This document shows positions 16,569 through 25,164 of a stretch of 64,000 nucleotides of DNA, one piece after another; the stretch's first letter is position 1, and every line of letters begins with the position of its first letter. The position numbers and the translations under genes are program-made. The notes under the pieces were generated by a model, which did no database searches, was not told the origin of the DNA, and saw nothing but the letters and a program-made list of their open reading frames with translations. This DNA comes from Caryophanon sp036309765 (GTDB taxonomy: Bacteria; Bacillota; Bacilli; Bacillales_A; Planococcaceae): the NCBI GenBank assembly GCA_036309765.1, contig JAXJTE010000231.1, positions 19,982 to 83,981 on the forward strand, in the 5' to 3' direction.

Positions 16569-17534
16569 TTGACGAAAAACATTTTATTAATTCATACAGG
16601 CGGCACAATTTCGATGAAGCTAAACAACGAATCAGGCGCAGTCGTATTAAACGACGAAAACCCACTGAAAAATGAAGCCGCCCTCGAAGCGTATGCAAAC
16701 ATCATCGAGCTTGAAGCGTTTAACTTACCATCGCCGCACATTACACCGCAGCATATGCTCACGCTGCGCGACATGGTGTGCGAGCAAGCAAAGCGTGAGC
16801 AGTTAGACGGCGTCGTCATTACACACGGCACCGATACACTAGAGGAAACGGCGTATTTTTTAGATATGACGACGCAATTTGACTTTCCAATCGTCTTAAC
16901 TGGTGCGATGCGTTCTTTCAATGAACTCGGTGCTGATGGCGTGTACAATTTAGTCGAAGCTGTGCGCGTCGCAACCGATGAGCAAGCACGTAATAAAGGG
17001 GTACTCGTCGTCATGAACGATGAAGTGCATCTCGCCTTTAACATTACAAAAACGTCGACGAGTTCGGTCAACACGTTCCAGTCACCACAATACGGACCGA
17101 TTGGACTTGTGACAAAAAAGCAGGTACACATTCACCACTCACCCGTTCGTCGCCAATACGTAAACGTCACGTCCTTACAAAAGCGCGTCGCCTTGTTAAA
17201 AGTGTACGCTGGTATGGAGCCAGACTTACTCAACTACATATTAACCGCAAATTACGACGGGCTCGTGCTAGAAGCGCTCGGTCAAGGCAACGTCCCACCG
17301 TTCATCGCCGAAACGCTTCAGCACTTTCTGGCAGCAAACATTCCGGTCGTCATTGTATCGCGCTGCTTTAACGGCATTGCAGAAGGTGTGTACGGCTACG
17401 ACGGCGGTGGCAAGCAGCTTGAGGATGCCGGTGTGCTATTTGCGAACGGCTTAAATGGACAAAAGGCGCGACTAAAATTAATGCTCGCGCTAAATGCACA
17501 TAAGCCGGTCGATTTACGAACATTTTTCGCATAA
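16569..17534 (+). CDS. ansA: L-asparaginase, type I
   Basis: Hydrolyses L-asparagine to aspartate and ammonia in the cytosol. 321 residues with the first catalytic threonine in HTGGTISM (near residue 9-16) and the second catalytic triad element in VITHGTDTLEETAYFL (about 83-98). The translation start is a TTG preceded by GTGAGGTG. Divergent from prsW. Confidence 0.92.
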   Translation: MTKNILLIHTGGTISMKLNNESGAVVLNDENPLKNEAALEAYANIIELEAFNLPSPHITPQHMLTLRDMVCEQAKREQLDGVVITHGTDTLEETAYFLDMTTQFDFPIVLTGAMRSFNELGADGVYNLVEAVRVATDEQARNKGVLVVMNDEVHLAFNITKTSTSSVNTFQSPQYGPIGLVTKKQVHIHHSPVRRQYVNVTSLQKRVALLKVYAGMEPDLLNYILTANYDGLVLEALGQGNVPPFIAETLQHFLAANIPVVIVSRCFNGIAEGVYGYDGGGKQLEDAGVLFANGLNGQKARLKLMLALNAHKPVDLRTFFA

Positions 17535-17572
17535 AAAAAACGCGTGGACTATTGCGCCCACGCGTTTTTTTA
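17533..17572. terminator. Bidirectional terminator between ansA and ypdA
   Basis: AAACGCGTGG and CCCACGCGTTT arms, flanked by eight A on the left and seven T on the right. The ypdA stop overlaps the right flank. Confidence 0.85.
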
Positions 17573-18535
17573 TGCTCTTTTTTGTTGAATGCACGCAGCG
17601 ATTTGCCCACCATGAAAACGTCCATTTTCAATAAAAATTTCGTTCGCATTGTTGCCCGCTGCAATGACACCTGCAATAAATAAATTGTCCACATTCGTCT
17701 CCATCGTCTCTTCGTTAACGAATGGACGACCCGTTTCATCATCAATTTGAACGCCCATTTGTCGTAAAAACGAATGATCCGGGTGATACCCTGTCATCGC
17801 AAAGACGAAATCATTCGCAAGGCGCTGCTGCTCACCATCATGCTCAATTACGACCGCCTCTTCCTCAATCTCCACAACATTCGTTTCAAAGTGCATCGTA
17901 ATTTCACCATTTCGAACGAGCGCTGCAAAGTCAGGCAGCACCCACGGCTTCACGCTCGGTGAATAGTCACTGCCGCGGTATACACAAGTCACGCGTGCGC
18001 CTGCTTTATGTAGCTCAAGCGCCGCATCAACCGCTGAATTTTTTCCACCGATCACAAGCACATCTGTATCAAAATACGGATGTCCCTCCTTAAAGTAGTG
18101 CAGCACTTTTGGCAACTCCTCACCTGGTAATCCTAAATAATTTGGGTTGTCATAATAGCCAGTCGCAATAACTACATACGGCGTTTCATACGTATTTTTT
18201 GACGTTTCAACAACAAACTGTTCAGCTGTTTTCACAACGCGATTGACGCGCTCAAAGCGATGCACCGTCAGCTCCTTATGTTTAACAACTTCTCGGTAAT
18301 ATACGAGCGCTTGATTACGATGTGGCTTACGCTGCTCAACGATAAACGGCACATCACCAATCGCAAGCTTCTCACTTGAACTAAAAAATGTTTGATGCGT
18401 CGGATATTCATAAATCGCATTGACGATGTTACCTTTTTCAATGACGATTGGTGATAAACCAATTTCTTTTAGCGCAATGGCCGCCGCTAAACCACACGGA
18501 CCGCCACCGACGATAATAGCCTCTACTTTTTTCAC
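17570..18535 (-). CDS. ypdA: Bacillithiol disulfide reductase YpdA
   Basis: FAD- and NADPH-dependent pyridine nucleotide-disulfide oxidoreductase fold that reduces oxidised bacillithiol in Bacilli. 321 residues: FAD-binding GGGPCGLAAAI at about 10-20, NADPH-binding VIGGKNSAVDAALEL near 161-175 and a C-terminal FIAGVIAAGNNANEIFIENG FAD segment. There is no CxxC redox pair, as expected for this family. B. subtilis has ypdA close to prsW, as here. Confidence 0.9.
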   Translation of the reverse strand: MKKVEAIIVGGGPCGLAAAIALKEIGLSPIVIEKGNIVNAIYEYPTHQTFFSSSEKLAIGDVPFIVEQRKPHRNQALVYYREVVKHKELTVHRFERVNRVVKTAEQFVVETSKNTYETPYVVIATGYYDNPNYLGLPGEELPKVLHYFKEGHPYFDTDVLVIGGKNSAVDAALELHKAGARVTCVYRGSDYSPSVKPWVLPDFAALVRNGEITMHFETNVVEIEEEAVVIEHDGEQQRLANDFVFAMTGYHPDHSFLRQMGVQIDDETGRPFVNEETMETNVDNLFIAGVIAAGNNANEIFIENGRFHGGQIAACIQQKRA

Positions 18536-18589
18536 AAAAATCCATCTCCTACTGCTTGTCTATAGTTATTTTTCACATCCGTATCCACA

Positions 18590-19345
18590 CTACTCGACGT
18601 GAATGTCAATAATGTGCGCTTCAGGGTGTGCGCCGAGTCGAAGCGGAACGAGTGTCGTGCCGTAACCGTTGCTAATGAGTTCGGCATGCGTCGCTTTTTT
18701 GACGAACGCGCCGTTTTCGTGCATGCCAAAGCGTCCGAAGCGAATTTGTCCACCGTGCAAATGCCCACCTAACATTAGCACAGGCTTGTACGTCGGCACT
18801 GTACGTGCAAACACTTGTGGGTTGTGCGAAATGTAAATAACAAAGTCGTCGTCCGTCGTTCCTTTAAATGCCTCATCAATATTGTAATCGCGCTTTGATG
18901 TGTCGTTAATCGCGGCAAGTACCCACGGATTATTGTAATTCGTTAAGCGCACGTTTTCATTGTTAAGCACATGCACACCGTAGCGCTCAAACAATGCCGT
19001 TAACGCTTCTTCTCCTAGCTCGCGGTCGTTATTGCCCCATACGAAATACGTCGGTGCAATTTGTACGAGCTTTTGTATATTTCGTTCCACTTCCGCTAAC
19101 GTCACGCGCTCATCGCAAAAATCACCACCGATAATGATGACATCGACGCGGCGCATTTTCTCAAGTAGCGCATCGTCAATTCGGCGAGCGTGCACATCTG
19201 AAATAAAGAAAATGCGCAGCTGCTCGCGCTGACCTCGCAGTCGCAGCATATGCGTTTTCATCGTATTTTCATGCGCTACTTTGAACATATAAGCGACGAT
19301 GCTAGCACCTGTTAGCACCGTAGCACCGATGATTTTTTTCCACAT
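18590..19345 (-). CDS. ypbG: Membrane-anchored metallophosphoesterase (YpbG-like)
   Basis: 251 residues. An N-terminal hydrophobic helix (about 5-24) anchors a calcineurin-like phosphoesterase domain with all metal-binding blocks: ISDVHARRID (D and H), GGDFCDE, WGNNDRE (GNND in place of GNHE/D), HNP and GGHLHGGQ. The physiological substrate of YpbG proteins is unknown. It lies upstream of ypdA and downstream of the LysM gene. Confidence 0.88.
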   Translation of the reverse strand: MWKKIIGATVLTGASIVAYMFKVAHENTMKTHMLRLRGQREQLRIFFISDVHARRIDDALLEKMRRVDVIIIGGDFCDERVTLAEVERNIQKLVQIAPTYFVWGNNDRELGEEALTALFERYGVHVLNNENVRLTNYNNPWVLAAINDTSKRDYNIDEAFKGTTDDDFVIYISHNPQVFARTVPTYKPVLMLGGHLHGGQIRFGRFGMHENGAFVKKATHAELISNGYGTTLVPLRLGAHPEAHIIDIHVE

Positions 19346-19369
19346 CTTCGTTCATCCTTTCCGTCATAT

Positions 19370-19406
19370 AAAAAGGACGTGGCTCACAAATGTGAACCAC
19401 GCATCC
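19370..19406 (-). terminator. Terminator downstream of the LysM gene
   Basis: Minus-strand stem GCGTGGTTCACA-TT-TGTGAGCCACG with outer GGA/TCC pairs, then TTTTTA. Confidence 0.8.
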
Positions 19407-19409
19407 TCG

Positions 19410-20210
19410 TTACGGTAATATTAATGGTTTACCTACAACAATGTCATTTGAAGCTAAGCCGTTTGCTGCTTTAATGCGCTCGACTGCATCACCATTACCA
19501 TAATAGTTGACAGCAATGCGGTATAACGTCTCGCCTTCTTTTACGACATGCGTGCGAGCTTTTGGCTGCTGTGGTTTTTGCTGTGACTGTTGCGCTTGCT
19601 GCTTAGCCGCTTCTGCTTGACGTGCTGCCTCGGTCTTCGCTTGTTGTGCCTGCTGTTGCTTCGCTAGCTCCTGTGCTGCTTTACGCTTTGCCTCTGCTTC
19701 TGCGGCCGCTTCTGCTGCTGCCTTTTGACGTTCTAGCTCCGCTTGGCGTGCCGCTTCAACCTCTGCTGCTTTACGCTTCGCTTCCGCTTCTGCTGCCTGC
19801 TGCTGTGCAATGCGCTGTGCTTCTGCCTTCGCTGCTTTTTCCGCTGCCTCTTGTGCTGCGATTGCCGCGGCCGTTTTTTCTGTTTCTGTTAGCTCGTCGT
19901 CTTGTGAACCATCCATGGCAACAGCACCATTTGTCGGTGGCATTACAGAAGGATTTGTCGCAATTTCGACTACTTGATGTTCTGCAACTTTTGCTTGCTC
20001 AACTGCTACACTCGGGTCGTAAAACTTCCAAAAATAAATAATGAATCCAATCGGAATACAAATAAATAGTAAAAAAATCGGTGTTAAAATCGCATCACTT
20101 TTTTGTTTTTGCTTCTTTTGTTGCTCTTCGTTTAATGACTCCTCTTCATAATCGACATCAATTTTTTGACGTCCATCATCAAGCGGCTCCGTTATTTTTT
20201 CTTTCGACAT
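19410..20210 (-). CDS. ypbE: LysM-domain membrane protein (YpbE-like)
   Basis: 266 residues: an acidic/Gln-Lys cytoplasmic N-terminus, one membrane helix at about 43-62 (PIFLLFICIPIGFIIYFW), a long Ala/Glu/Lys/Gln stretch from about 105 to 220 that should be a helical stalk, and a C-terminal LysM domain (about 221-264, HVVKEGETLYRIAVNYYG) for peptidoglycan binding. The layout fits B. subtilis YpbE, a protein of unknown function in the same neighbourhood. The low-complexity stalk makes similarity searches noisy. Confidence 0.82.
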   Translation of the reverse strand: MSKEKITEPLDDGRQKIDVDYEEESLNEEQQKKQKQKSDAILTPIFLLFICIPIGFIIYFWKFYDPSVAVEQAKVAEHQVVEIATNPSVMPPTNGAVAMDGSQDDELTETEKTAAAIAAQEAAEKAAKAEAQRIAQQQAAEAEAKRKAAEVEAARQAELERQKAAAEAAAEAEAKRKAAQELAKQQQAQQAKTEAARQAEAAKQQAQQSQQKPQQPKARTHVVKEGETLYRIAVNYYGNGDAVERIKAANGLASNDIVVGKPLILP

Positions 20211-20309
20211 TCCGAGTCACCCCGTCTTTCACTTTCTCTTCGTTTATTATGACGAATTTCAACATAATTGTAAACGCAAAAACCGTCTATTTTCAAGGTT
20301 TCGAACGAA

Positions 20310-21737
20310 TCATTGTGGAAATAAGGCGCTTAGTCGCTGCTGCCACGTGACATCCATTGCAAAAGCTTCCTTTTTGGGCGCGTCTACATGTAGCTCATAT
20401 GTCGCACCACAATTGACGCAGCACTGCGCTACTTTTTCCTGTAATTGTTGACCGAACGCACCAACAATCATGTCGCGCAAACACGTCGTTGCATGAACTA
20501 CTCGCTGCATCGCGTCAATTTCGTTACTCTTTTGTAGACGTAGCTGCATCATTAATTGTTTCACTTCTGCCGGATTTTTTTGTTGTAGCCAGTAATGCAG
20601 CACGCGAAATTGCGTCTCGCTAACAGCCCCTTCTTGTACAAGCTGCTGCGGCTGTGCATGTAGCATGTACGCATCGACTTGCAAATCGTTTGGCAGCTCC
20701 TCAGTCGCCACATACGTCACAACTTGCTCATCGCCTTGTGCGTATAGTAACACTGCAATGGCATCGTGTCCGTCGCGTCCAGCTCGCCCAATTTCTTGCA
20801 TATAGTTGGCCATCGTCGCAGGAAAAACGTCGTGTATTATGTGGCGTACATCATCTTTATGCACACCCATACCGAACGCATTCGTCGCCACAACCCAGTC
20901 GATATGCCCGTCTAAAAATTGTTGCTGAATGAGCTGGCGGTCGTACATGTCCATCCCTGCATGATAATAGGCAACGCGCACTTGTCGCAGCATCAATGCC
21001 TGTGCATATTGCTCGCATTTTTTGCGCGACTGCGTATACAAAATACCGGCTCCTTTTGAATGTACGATGTAGTCATACGCCCATTCAAGCTTTTGCTCCT
21101 GTGTCATAAACGACTCACGCATTAATCGAATGTTTGGGCGATCAATTGGCTGAATCAGCTCAAACGGCTGCTGCATGCGTAAATACAGCTTAATGTCATG
21201 TAACACTTGCATCGTCGCCGTTGCAGACAGCGCCAATATGCCAGGACGCTTCATATCGGTAAACACATCCGCAATTTGCAAATAGTCCGGACGAAAATCA
21301 AACCCCCACTGCGACAAACAATGCGCCTCATCGACGACAATAAGCGACAACGGTAACTGTCGCAACAACTGACGTACGTGCGGCTGTTGTAACATTTCTG
21401 GTGACGTAAAAATAAATTCATATTGCGACAGTGTTTGAAGTACGTGCTGCTTCTCACTGCGATTTAAAAATGAGTTTAACGCAACGACGCGACGCTCACC
21501 CATTTTTTTTAGCTGCTCGACCTGGTCTTGCATGAGCGATAAAAGCGGTGAAATGACGAGTGTTGCATGCGGCAGTAGCTTCGTCGGTAGCTGATAGCAT
21601 AACGACTTGCCGCTTCCTGTTGGCAGCACGGCGACAACGTCCTCACCGCGTAGCACCGCCTCAATGACGTCCTGTTGCCCTGGTCGAAACGTTTCATGCC
21701 CAAAATAACGCATTAATTGCTGCTGTAACATGTTCAT
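20310..21737 (-). CDS. recS: RecQ-family ATP-dependent DNA helicase
   Basis: 475-residue superfamily 2 helicase, shorter than E. coli RecQ (about 600) because it lacks the HRDC domain; this fits B. subtilis RecS. Motifs: VLPTGSGKSLCYQLP (I, near residue 37-51), VVDEAHCLSQWG (II), LSATAT (III), and NAFGMGVHKDDVRHIIH plus QEIGRAGRDG (V and VI). A C-terminal CCVNCG marks a zinc-binding remnant. It overlaps ypbB by 4 nt. Confidence 0.92.
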   Translation of the reverse strand: MNMLQQQLMRYFGHETFRPGQQDVIEAVLRGEDVVAVLPTGSGKSLCYQLPTKLLPHATLVISPLLSLMQDQVEQLKKMGERRVVALNSFLNRSEKQHVLQTLSQYEFIFTSPEMLQQPHVRQLLRQLPLSLIVVDEAHCLSQWGFDFRPDYLQIADVFTDMKRPGILALSATATMQVLHDIKLYLRMQQPFELIQPIDRPNIRLMRESFMTQEQKLEWAYDYIVHSKGAGILYTQSRKKCEQYAQALMLRQVRVAYYHAGMDMYDRQLIQQQFLDGHIDWVVATNAFGMGVHKDDVRHIIHDVFPATMANYMQEIGRAGRDGHDAIAVLLYAQGDEQVVTYVATEELPNDLQVDAYMLHAQPQQLVQEGAVSETQFRVLHYWLQQKNPAEVKQLMMQLRLQKSNEIDAMQRVVHATTCLRDMIVGAFGQQLQEKVAQCCVNCGATYELHVDAPKKEAFAMDVTWQQRLSALFPQ

Positions 21738-22741
21738 TGCCCTCCCTTTGCTAAAGTAAGACGCAGCTGAAAATAACTTAAATGTGGCAGCTGTTCCTTT
21801 AATATTTTTAGCTTACGCGTGTTTAATGAACGTGCGAGCGCCCACACTTCACGCACCGCTTCTACATCCACGAACTGCGACAGCTCAAACTGCTCCTCAC
21901 TCATCGCCATTTCGACGATGTGATCTTCAATCGTGCTTTCCTTTAAACGACGCATGTGTGCAATTTGCGCAATCGTATAGCCCGCTTTATGTAGCTGTGC
22001 TGTTTGCTGTGCCGACTGTGTAACGAATGCCTCCACTTTAATACTTTGCGTTAGCGCCTGAAGAAGCGGTACGTTTTGCAGTTCAATTTGCCGCAGTACA
22101 TGATGGAGTATACCAATAAATGTCAGCTGCGTATCAAGTATCTCCTCCTGCCTGTAATGCGCAAGCTGTGCCCATGAATAGCCTGGCACGTTCGCACCAC
22201 TTAGTCGAAGTAGTAAAAGCTGTGCTGCTTCATCATCTAGCTCCTCACACACATTTGTTAGCTCCTCCTTTAGCACGGTGCCGAGCGTGCCACTGTCATA
22301 CTGCGCCCACCGTAAAAAGTCGCGCACATACACCTGCACTACCTCATCTTTTTGCAGCGGTACAAATTGCATATCGTTTGCTTGTTGCTGCGATAGCGTT
22401 TGAACGGCGAGTGATAAACGCGCGAAAAAAAGATGCTCATTGCCCCGGTAATACCAGCCGTTAAAATAGAAAACGTCGGTCACTGGCTCAGCGATTACTT
22501 CATACGCCCCTTGCTCATCCACAAGAATGGCGCCATCGATTACGAGTTCCTTCACTGCTTCATCAAAGCGAGCGCGCGATAATTTTGGCAATAAGCCAAA
22601 GTACGGATATAATGAAAACAGCCCGACGTCTTGAATCGTTTGCCCAGACTTCTTCCCTTTTAGCAAATGAAACGGTGCAGAAACGGTGCGCTGCTGTTGA
22701 AAACGTTGTAGCAAATATAATAGAAGTTGTTTGAATTTCAA
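21734..22741 (-). CDS. ypbB: YpbB family protein
   Basis: 335-residue protein regularly encoded directly upstream of recS in Bacillales. The C-terminal part (about 245-290) contains a predicted helix-turn-helix (YTIAQIAHMRRLKESTIEDH), which matches the HTH_40 domain seen in YpbB and at the C-terminus of some RecQ helicases. It probably works with the helicase, supplying a DNA-binding module that RecS lacks; that is inference from coupling and domain logic. Confidence 0.85.
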   Translation of the reverse strand: MKFKQLLLYLLQRFQQQRTVSAPFHLLKGKKSGQTIQDVGLFSLYPYFGLLPKLSRARFDEAVKELVIDGAILVDEQGAYEVIAEPVTDVFYFNGWYYRGNEHLFFARLSLAVQTLSQQQANDMQFVPLQKDEVVQVYVRDFLRWAQYDSGTLGTVLKEELTNVCEELDDEAAQLLLLRLSGANVPGYSWAQLAHYRQEEILDTQLTFIGILHHVLRQIELQNVPLLQALTQSIKVEAFVTQSAQQTAQLHKAGYTIAQIAHMRRLKESTIEDHIVEMAMSEEQFELSQFVDVEAVREVWALARSLNTRKLKILKEQLPHLSYFQLRLTLAKGGQ

Positions 22742-22770
22742 ACTTAATTCCTCCGTTTTTAGTGTTTTTA

Positions 22771-22799
22771 TTGAAAAGTCGGCAAATCAGCTTTAGAAT
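22771..22799 (+). promoter_or_regulatory. Sigma-A promoter for ferredoxin
   Basis: TTGAAA, 17 nt spacer, TAGAAT, 44 nt upstream of the fer start. Confidence 0.7.
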
Positions 22800-22842
22800 A
22801 AGGTAGTAGCTTTTGGAAAGACAATTTTAAGGAGAGATTAAC

Positions 22843-23091
22843 ATGGCTAAATATACAATCGTAGATAAAGATACATGTATCGCTTGCGGCGCTTGTGGTG
22901 CAGCTGCTCCAGACATTTATGATTACGACGATGAAGGCATTGCATTCGTAATTTTAGATGATAACATGGGAACATGTGCAGTAGACGAAGATTTATTAGA
23001 AGATATGCAAGACGCATTCGAAGGTTGTCCAACTGATTCAATTAAAATCGCGGACGAAACATTCGAAGGTGACGCATTAAAATTCGAATAA
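22843..23091 (+). CDS. fer: Ferredoxin, single [4Fe-4S]
   Basis: 82-residue acidic electron carrier. Cluster ligands are visible in DTCIACGACGAAAPD (three cysteines spaced CxxCxxC, near residues 12-18) and a fourth Cys-Pro at FEGCPTDSI near 61. This is the usual Bacillus ferredoxin, located upstream of (divergent from) ypbB-recS as in B. subtilis. Strong ribosome site AAGGAGAG and a promoter and terminator of its own suggest a monocistronic, well expressed gene. Confidence 0.95.
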   Translation: MAKYTIVDKDTCIACGACGAAAPDIYDYDDEGIAFVILDDNMGTCAVDEDLLEDMQDAFEGCPTDSIKIADETFEGDALKFE

Positions 23092-23097
23092 GTACAG

Positions 23098-23132
23098 AAA
23101 AACGTAAGGGCGATGTCTCTTGCGTTTTTTCT
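23098..23132 (+). terminator. Terminator of fer
   Basis: AAAACGTAAG and CTTGCGTTTT arms followed by TTTTTT, 7 nt after the stop. The remaining sequence up to the cobA promoter (23133-23302) holds a pyrimidine-rich stretch and no gene that I can see. Confidence 0.75.
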
Positions 23133-23302
23133 TTTGCCGCCGCTCCGCCATACCCCCATTTCCCCATTTCCCCCTCTCTATCTTACATGCTACAAAAATT
23201 TTTTTCATGTAATTCCTGTCACAAACAAGCGACATACGTACAATTCTGACAAAAAATAATACACTCTCCTCCAAAATTCCATCAAAAACCTTAAATCCCT
23301 AG

Positions 23303-23331
23303 TTGACTTATATGTTTTTAATTATTATTAT
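23303..23331 (+). promoter_or_regulatory. Sigma-A promoter of the siroheme/sulfite reductase operon
   Basis: TTGACT, 17 nt spacer, TATTAT, followed by a leader of about 115 nt before cobA. The leader contains no S-box or other riboswitch that I recognise; CymR-type control would be expected from relatives but no operator is assigned. Confidence 0.65.
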
Positions 23332-23456
23332 AGGACTATCCTAAATTGTTAGATAAATCGGAAAACACGAAACATTTTAGTTGCTGAATATTCAGGATAC
23401 GATTTTGACACATTCAATAATAAGCAACTGACTGCAACAAACAGAGGGGGATTCAC

Positions 23457-24236
23457 ATGAGCAAAGTTTACATCGTCGGCGCTGGTCCAGGAGATGTTGA
23501 TTTAATTACAGTAAAAGGTTTAAAGTGCATTCAGCAAGCAGACGTCATTTTATATGACCGTCTTATTAATAAAGAGTTATTATCTTATGCCAAGCCAAAC
23601 GCTGAGTTAATTTTCGTTGGCAAGCTACCGAACTATCACGGCGTTATTCAAGATCGCATTCACTCACTGCTCGTACAGCACGCAAAAAAAGGCAAAATTG
23701 TGACACGCTTAAAAGGTGGCGATCCATTCGTCTTTGGACGCGGCGCTGAAGAAGCTGAAGTGCTGGCTGAGGCGAACATTCCATTTGAAATCGTGCCAGG
23801 TATTACGTCTGGTATCGCCGCTCCTGCATATGCAGGTATTCCGGTAACACATCGCGATCACGCATCAAGCTTTGCGATTGTCACAGGGCATATGCGTGAA
23901 GGAAAAGACGACGCGATTAAATGGGCGAACTTAGCACAAGGCGTTGATACGTTAGCGATTTACATGGGTGTTGGGAACTTACCTTACATCACAAGTCAGC
24001 TAATGAACAACGGCAAAGCAAAAACAACACCTGTTGCACTCATTCACTGGGGAACATCGCATAACCAACAAACGGTTACGGGTACGTTAGAGACGATTGT
24101 TAATATTGTCGCAGAAGCGAATATCGCAAACCCAAGCATGATCGTTGTCGGCGATGTTGTGAAAGTGCGTGACAAAATTCAATGGTTTGAACAAAAGCTT
24201 GCAAAAGACGCAATGCTTCAAGAAATTTCTGTATAA
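23457..24236 (+). CDS. cobA: Uroporphyrinogen-III C-methyltransferase
   Basis: SAM-dependent bis-methylation of uroporphyrinogen III to precorrin-2, the entry to siroheme. The 259-residue protein is the stand-alone SUMT form without the CysG dehydrogenase/ferrochelatase domain. Motifs: VGAGPGDVDLITVKGL (about 5-20), VTRLKGGDPFVFGRG (about 82-96) and the PVTHRDHASS region. sirB follows immediately, and sulfite reductase, which needs siroheme, lies two genes further. The oxidation step enzyme (SirC type) is not in the window. Confidence 0.94.
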   Translation: MSKVYIVGAGPGDVDLITVKGLKCIQQADVILYDRLINKELLSYAKPNAELIFVGKLPNYHGVIQDRIHSLLVQHAKKGKIVTRLKGGDPFVFGRGAEEAEVLAEANIPFEIVPGITSGIAAPAYAGIPVTHRDHASSFAIVTGHMREGKDDAIKWANLAQGVDTLAIYMGVGNLPYITSQLMNNGKAKTTPVALIHWGTSHNQQTVTGTLETIVNIVAEANIANPSMIVVGDVVKVRDKIQWFEQKLAKDAMLQEISV

Positions 24237-24249
24237 GTAGGTGAACAAA

Positions 24250-25002
24250 ATGGAAGCAGTTTTATATGTAGCACATGGTACACGTGTGCAAAAAGGCATT
24301 GACGAAGCCGTTCGATTTATTGAAGCGGTGAAACAGACAGTCGCAACACCAATTCAAGAAATTTGTTTTTTAGAGCTGGCCGCACCATCCATTGTTGAAG
24401 GTGTAGAGCGATGTGTCACACAAGGTGCTACACACATTGCTGTCGTTCCGATTTTATTGTTAACCGCCAATCATGCAAAAGAGGATATTCCTGAGGAGCT
24501 TCATAAGGCACAGCAGCTCTTCCCTACCGTACGCTTTACAGTCGGCGCACCATTTGGCATTCATGAAAAATTAATTGATAGCCTTGCTGACCGTTTAGCA
24601 CCGCATGCCGTGGAGCAGCATGCACGCATTTACTTAATCGGACGTGGCAGCAGTGACCCAGCGCCAAAACAGGATTTATCACGCATTGCATCTTTACTTA
24701 GCGAGCGGATTCAGCGCCCGGTCGATGTATGCTTTTTATACGGTGTTGGACCAACATTTGAAGAAACACTCCAACACATTCAGCAACAAAACGATGCGAC
24801 ACCGATTTATATTATCCCGTACTTACTGTTTAGTGGCTTATTGCAGCATCATATCGAAAAAACGATCCATTCATTACAATTCGATACAGCTAATGTAACG
24901 CTTTGTGCTCCACTTGGGTATGACGAAAATGTGCAGCATGTTTTAGCGCAGCGCACAAATGAAACATTACAGCAAATAAAGGAGCAGATTGCACATGGAT
25001 AA
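24250..25002 (+). CDS. sirB: Sirohydrochlorin ferrochelatase (CbiX/SirB)
   Basis: Inserts iron into sirohydrochlorin to give siroheme. 250 residues with two CbiX-like halves: the first begins AVLYVAHGTRVQKG, the second near YLIGRGSSDP at about 127-136. The metal-binding histidine is in the first AHGTR. The ATG at 24250 is preferred because GTAGGTG precedes it; a GTG at 24241 overlaps this site. It overlaps the next small gene by 8 nt. Confidence 0.9.
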   Translation: MEAVLYVAHGTRVQKGIDEAVRFIEAVKQTVATPIQEICFLELAAPSIVEGVERCVTQGATHIAVVPILLLTANHAKEDIPEELHKAQQLFPTVRFTVGAPFGIHEKLIDSLADRLAPHAVEQHARIYLIGRGSSDPAPKQDLSRIASLLSERIQRPVDVCFLYGVGPTFEETLQHIQQQNDATPIYIIPYLLFSGLLQHHIEKTIHSLQFDTANVTLCAPLGYDENVQHVLAQRTNETLQQIKEQIAHG

Positions 25003-25141
25003 ACGTACAGAAAATCACGACGCGTCAATTGAGCAAGTGAAAAAACTATTGCGTGATCTTCAATACGGGTCCGTTACATTAGTTGTGCAAGATAACTATA
25101 TCGTGCAAATTGAAAAAAGCGAAAAAATTCGGTTAAAATAA
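24995..25141 (+). CDS. yezD: YezD family small protein (DUF2292)
   Basis: 48-residue protein starting MDKRTENHDASIEQVKKLL and containing LRDLQYGSVTLVVQDN followed by YIVQIEKSEKIRL, which matches the compact YezD fold (one helix, then a beta-hairpin). It overlaps the end of sirB, with GGAG 10 nt upstream of its ATG, and ends 23 nt before cysJ. YezD genes often sit with sulfur-assimilation genes; the function is unknown. The position between siroheme synthesis and sulfite reductase suggests a role in the same pathway. Confidence 0.8.
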   Translation: MDKRTENHDASIEQVKKLLRDLQYGSVTLVVQDNYIVQIEKSEKIRLK

Positions 25142-25164
25142 CAATCTTTTACGAGGTGAACTAC

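Noticed and set aside
23332..23456. Possible S-box or other riboswitch in the cobA leader
   Set aside because: No SAM-aptamer blocks and no terminator hairpin before the start codon.
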